Source: Gammaproteobacteria bacterium (GTDB lineage Bacteria > Pseudomonadota > Gammaproteobacteria > Xanthomonadales > SZUA-36). Taken from it: 64,000 nucleotides of DNA. The DNA lies in the NCBI GenBank assembly GCA_024277815.1, contig JAJRUM010000019.1, forward strand, positions 1 to 64,000, in the 5' to 3' direction. Below the pieces are notes generated by a model that saw only the letters and a list, made by a program, of their open reading frames with translations, made no database searches and was not told where the DNA came from. The position numbers and the translations under genes are program-made. Of the stretch, positions 62,847 to 64,000 are shown piece by piece (the first letter of the stretch is position 1; each line of letters starts with the position of its first letter).

Positions 62847-64000
62847 ATGCAAAAAGGCAGCGCGGTCGATTTAAGTCCTTTTCTGGGCCGGCTTGTGGCC
62901 AGACACCCGGAGTGGCTCGAAGAACTACGGGCATCAGGCCGGCTTGAGCACAGCAGCCCACCAAGTCCTGGGTCTCTGACTGCCGAGCAGGACAGCAACG
63001 ATCTGGATGCTGCTCTGCGCAAGTTTCGCAACCGTGAAATGCTGCGCATCATCTGGCGTGACTTGAACGCGCTGGCAAGCGTCCAGGAAACCCTTACCGA
63101 CCTCAGTGCGCTGGCAGATGTTTGCCTGCAGGCGGCGGTCAACCATCACTCAGCGCAGCTTGAAGACAAACATGGCATTCCCCGCAATGTTGACGGCCGG
63201 CAGCAAAAACTAATCATTATCGGCCTTGGTAAACTCGGCGGGTTTGAGCTCAACATGTCTTCCGATATCGACATCATTTTCTGTTATGCCGAAAGTGGTG
63301 TCTGCGACGGCCGCCGGGGCCTGGCGAATGAGCAGTTCTTTACCCGCCTGGCACGCAAGGTCATTCACAGCCTGGCAACCATAACCGCTGATGGGTTTTG
63401 TTTCCGTGTCGACACCCGCTTGCGCCCATTCGGCGATTCCGGGCCATTGGTCAGCAGTTTTGCTGCGCTGGAGCAGTACTACCAGAGAGAAGGTCGCGAC
63501 TGGGAGCGCTACGCACTGATCAAGGCACGGCCAGTTGCTGGCGACCAGGATGGCGGTAAACAGTTACTGGACATGCTCAGGCCTTTTGTCTACCGCCGCT
63601 ACATCGACTTCGGTGCCATTGAGGCTTTGCACGACATGCACCAGAATGTTCGTGAAGACGCCTTGCGTAAAGGCCGGCTGGACGATATCAAACGCGGTCC
63701 TGGCGGCATCCGCGAGATCGAGTTCCTGGTGCAAACCTTTCAGCTGCTCCGCGGCGGGCGCGAACCGGCACTACAAACACCTTCCTTGTTGTCTGCTCTG
63801 GACCAGTTACAAAAACTTCAGTTATTGCCAACACCTGTAACGGACGAACTGCGTTCTGCATACTGTTATCTGCGCCGGGTGGAAAATTGCATCCAGGCCT
63901 TGCATGACCAGCAAACCCATACGGTCCCTGGTGGTGAAGACGGTTTGAGGGTTGCAATAGCGATGGGTTGCGCCACCAGCGATGCTTTTCACAGCCAGCT
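62847..64000 (+). CDS. glnE: Glutamate-ammonia-ligase adenylyltransferase, N-terminal part (cut by window edge)
   Basis: The track omits it because the stop lies beyond the window. From ATG 62847 the frame stays open for 384 codons to the edge. It encodes the deadenylylating nucleotidyltransferase half: IIIGLGKLGGFELNMSSDIDIIFCY, RVDTRLRPFGDSGPLVSSFAALEQYYQREGRDWERYALIKARPVAGD, FVYRRYIDFGAIEALHDMH and KRGPGGIREIEFLVQTFQL. GlnE modifies glutamine synthetase according to nitrogen supply. It starts 112 bases after the GH20 stop and is probably not part of that operon. Confidence 0.93.
   Translation, partial: MQKGSAVDLSPFLGRLVARHPEWLEELRASGRLEHSSPPSPGSLTAEQDSNDLDAALRKFRNREMLRIIWRDLNALASVQETLTDLSALADVCLQAAVNHHSAQLEDKHGIPRNVDGRQQKLIIIGLGKLGGFELNMSSDIDIIFCYAESGVCDGRRGLANEQFFTRLARKVIHSLATITADGFCFRVDTRLRPFGDSGPLVSSFAALEQYYQREGRDWERYALIKARPVAGDQDGGKQLLDMLRPFVYRRYIDFGAIEALHDMHQNVREDALRKGRLDDIKRGPGGIREIEFLVQTFQLLRGGREPALQTPSLLSALDQLQKLQLLPTPVTDELRSAYCYLRRVENCIQALHDQQTHTVPGGEDGLRVAIAMGCATSDAFHSQ

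Overview
The window reads as a chromosome segment of a gammaproteobacterium, probably a marine, polysaccharide-using lineage. This rests on the mix of dsbD, trkA/trkH, mpl, hemL with rubredoxin, a PspC-type small protein, glnE, a sigma-32-type groE promoter, TRAP transporters and a TonB-dependent receptor. The exact taxon cannot be fixed from the sequence. Gene density is high, no intergenic gap exceeds 300 bases, and I saw no tRNA, rRNA, CRISPR array, insertion sequence or prophage gene.

Housekeeping and transport half (1-29.6 kb): the start of dsbD (leftward, cut by the window edge); a TetR-controlled RND efflux operon; trkA-trkH potassium uptake; a leftward pyrophosphate module (PPi-type phosphofructokinase, an M28 peptidase, and an H+-pumping pyrophosphatase carrying the K+-independent lysine); adenylate kinase, a small membrane protein and mpl rightward; a DedA/PAP2-like/LssY fusion whose PAP2 part has lost its signature histidines; hemL; rubredoxin; a PspC protein; a Bcr/CflA exporter; aidB coupled to its own TetR gene with a perfect palindromic operator candidate; cpdA; a DUF192 lipoprotein; an ECF sigma / anti-sigma / DUF4252 / DUF4252 operon in which the anti-sigma frame is broken by one in-frame TAG; a DksA-like zinc-finger protein; and groES-groEL.

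Catabolic half (29.6-62.7 kb): an island for uronic acids and amino sugars. A leftward operon carries an acetoin-dehydrogenase-type complex (acoA, acoB, acoC), dihydroxyacetone kinase, KDPG aldolase, KDG kinase and a small membrane protein, with an MFS gene just upstream. Rightward come a LuxR-type regulator, a DUF3604 secreted PHP-type protein, nagB, nagA and a TonB-dependent receptor. A leftward GH2 beta-glucuronidase-like enzyme is divergent from a LacI regulator, which is followed by a tightly overlapping 11-gene operon: uxaC, TRAP dctPQM set 1, uxaA, uxuB, uxuA, TRAP dctPQM set 2 and a GH20 beta-N-acetylhexosaminidase. glnE follows and is cut by the right edge.

Taken together, the island could take a glycan containing glucuronic acid and N-acetylhexosamine (hyaluronan- or chondroitin-like, or a microbial exopolysaccharide) from TonB-dependent import, through periplasmic exo-cleavage by GH2 and GH20, TRAP uptake of the uronate and conversion to KDG, to pyruvate and glyceraldehyde-3-phosphate by KdgK and Eda. 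NagA and NagB would process the hexosamine. No polysaccharide lyase, sulfatase or GlcNAc kinase is present in the window. A shared 14-bp palindrome (TGACACCGGTGTCA and variants) at the lacI/GH2 and uxaC promoters suggests one LacI regulon joining the two glycosidases and uronate catabolism.
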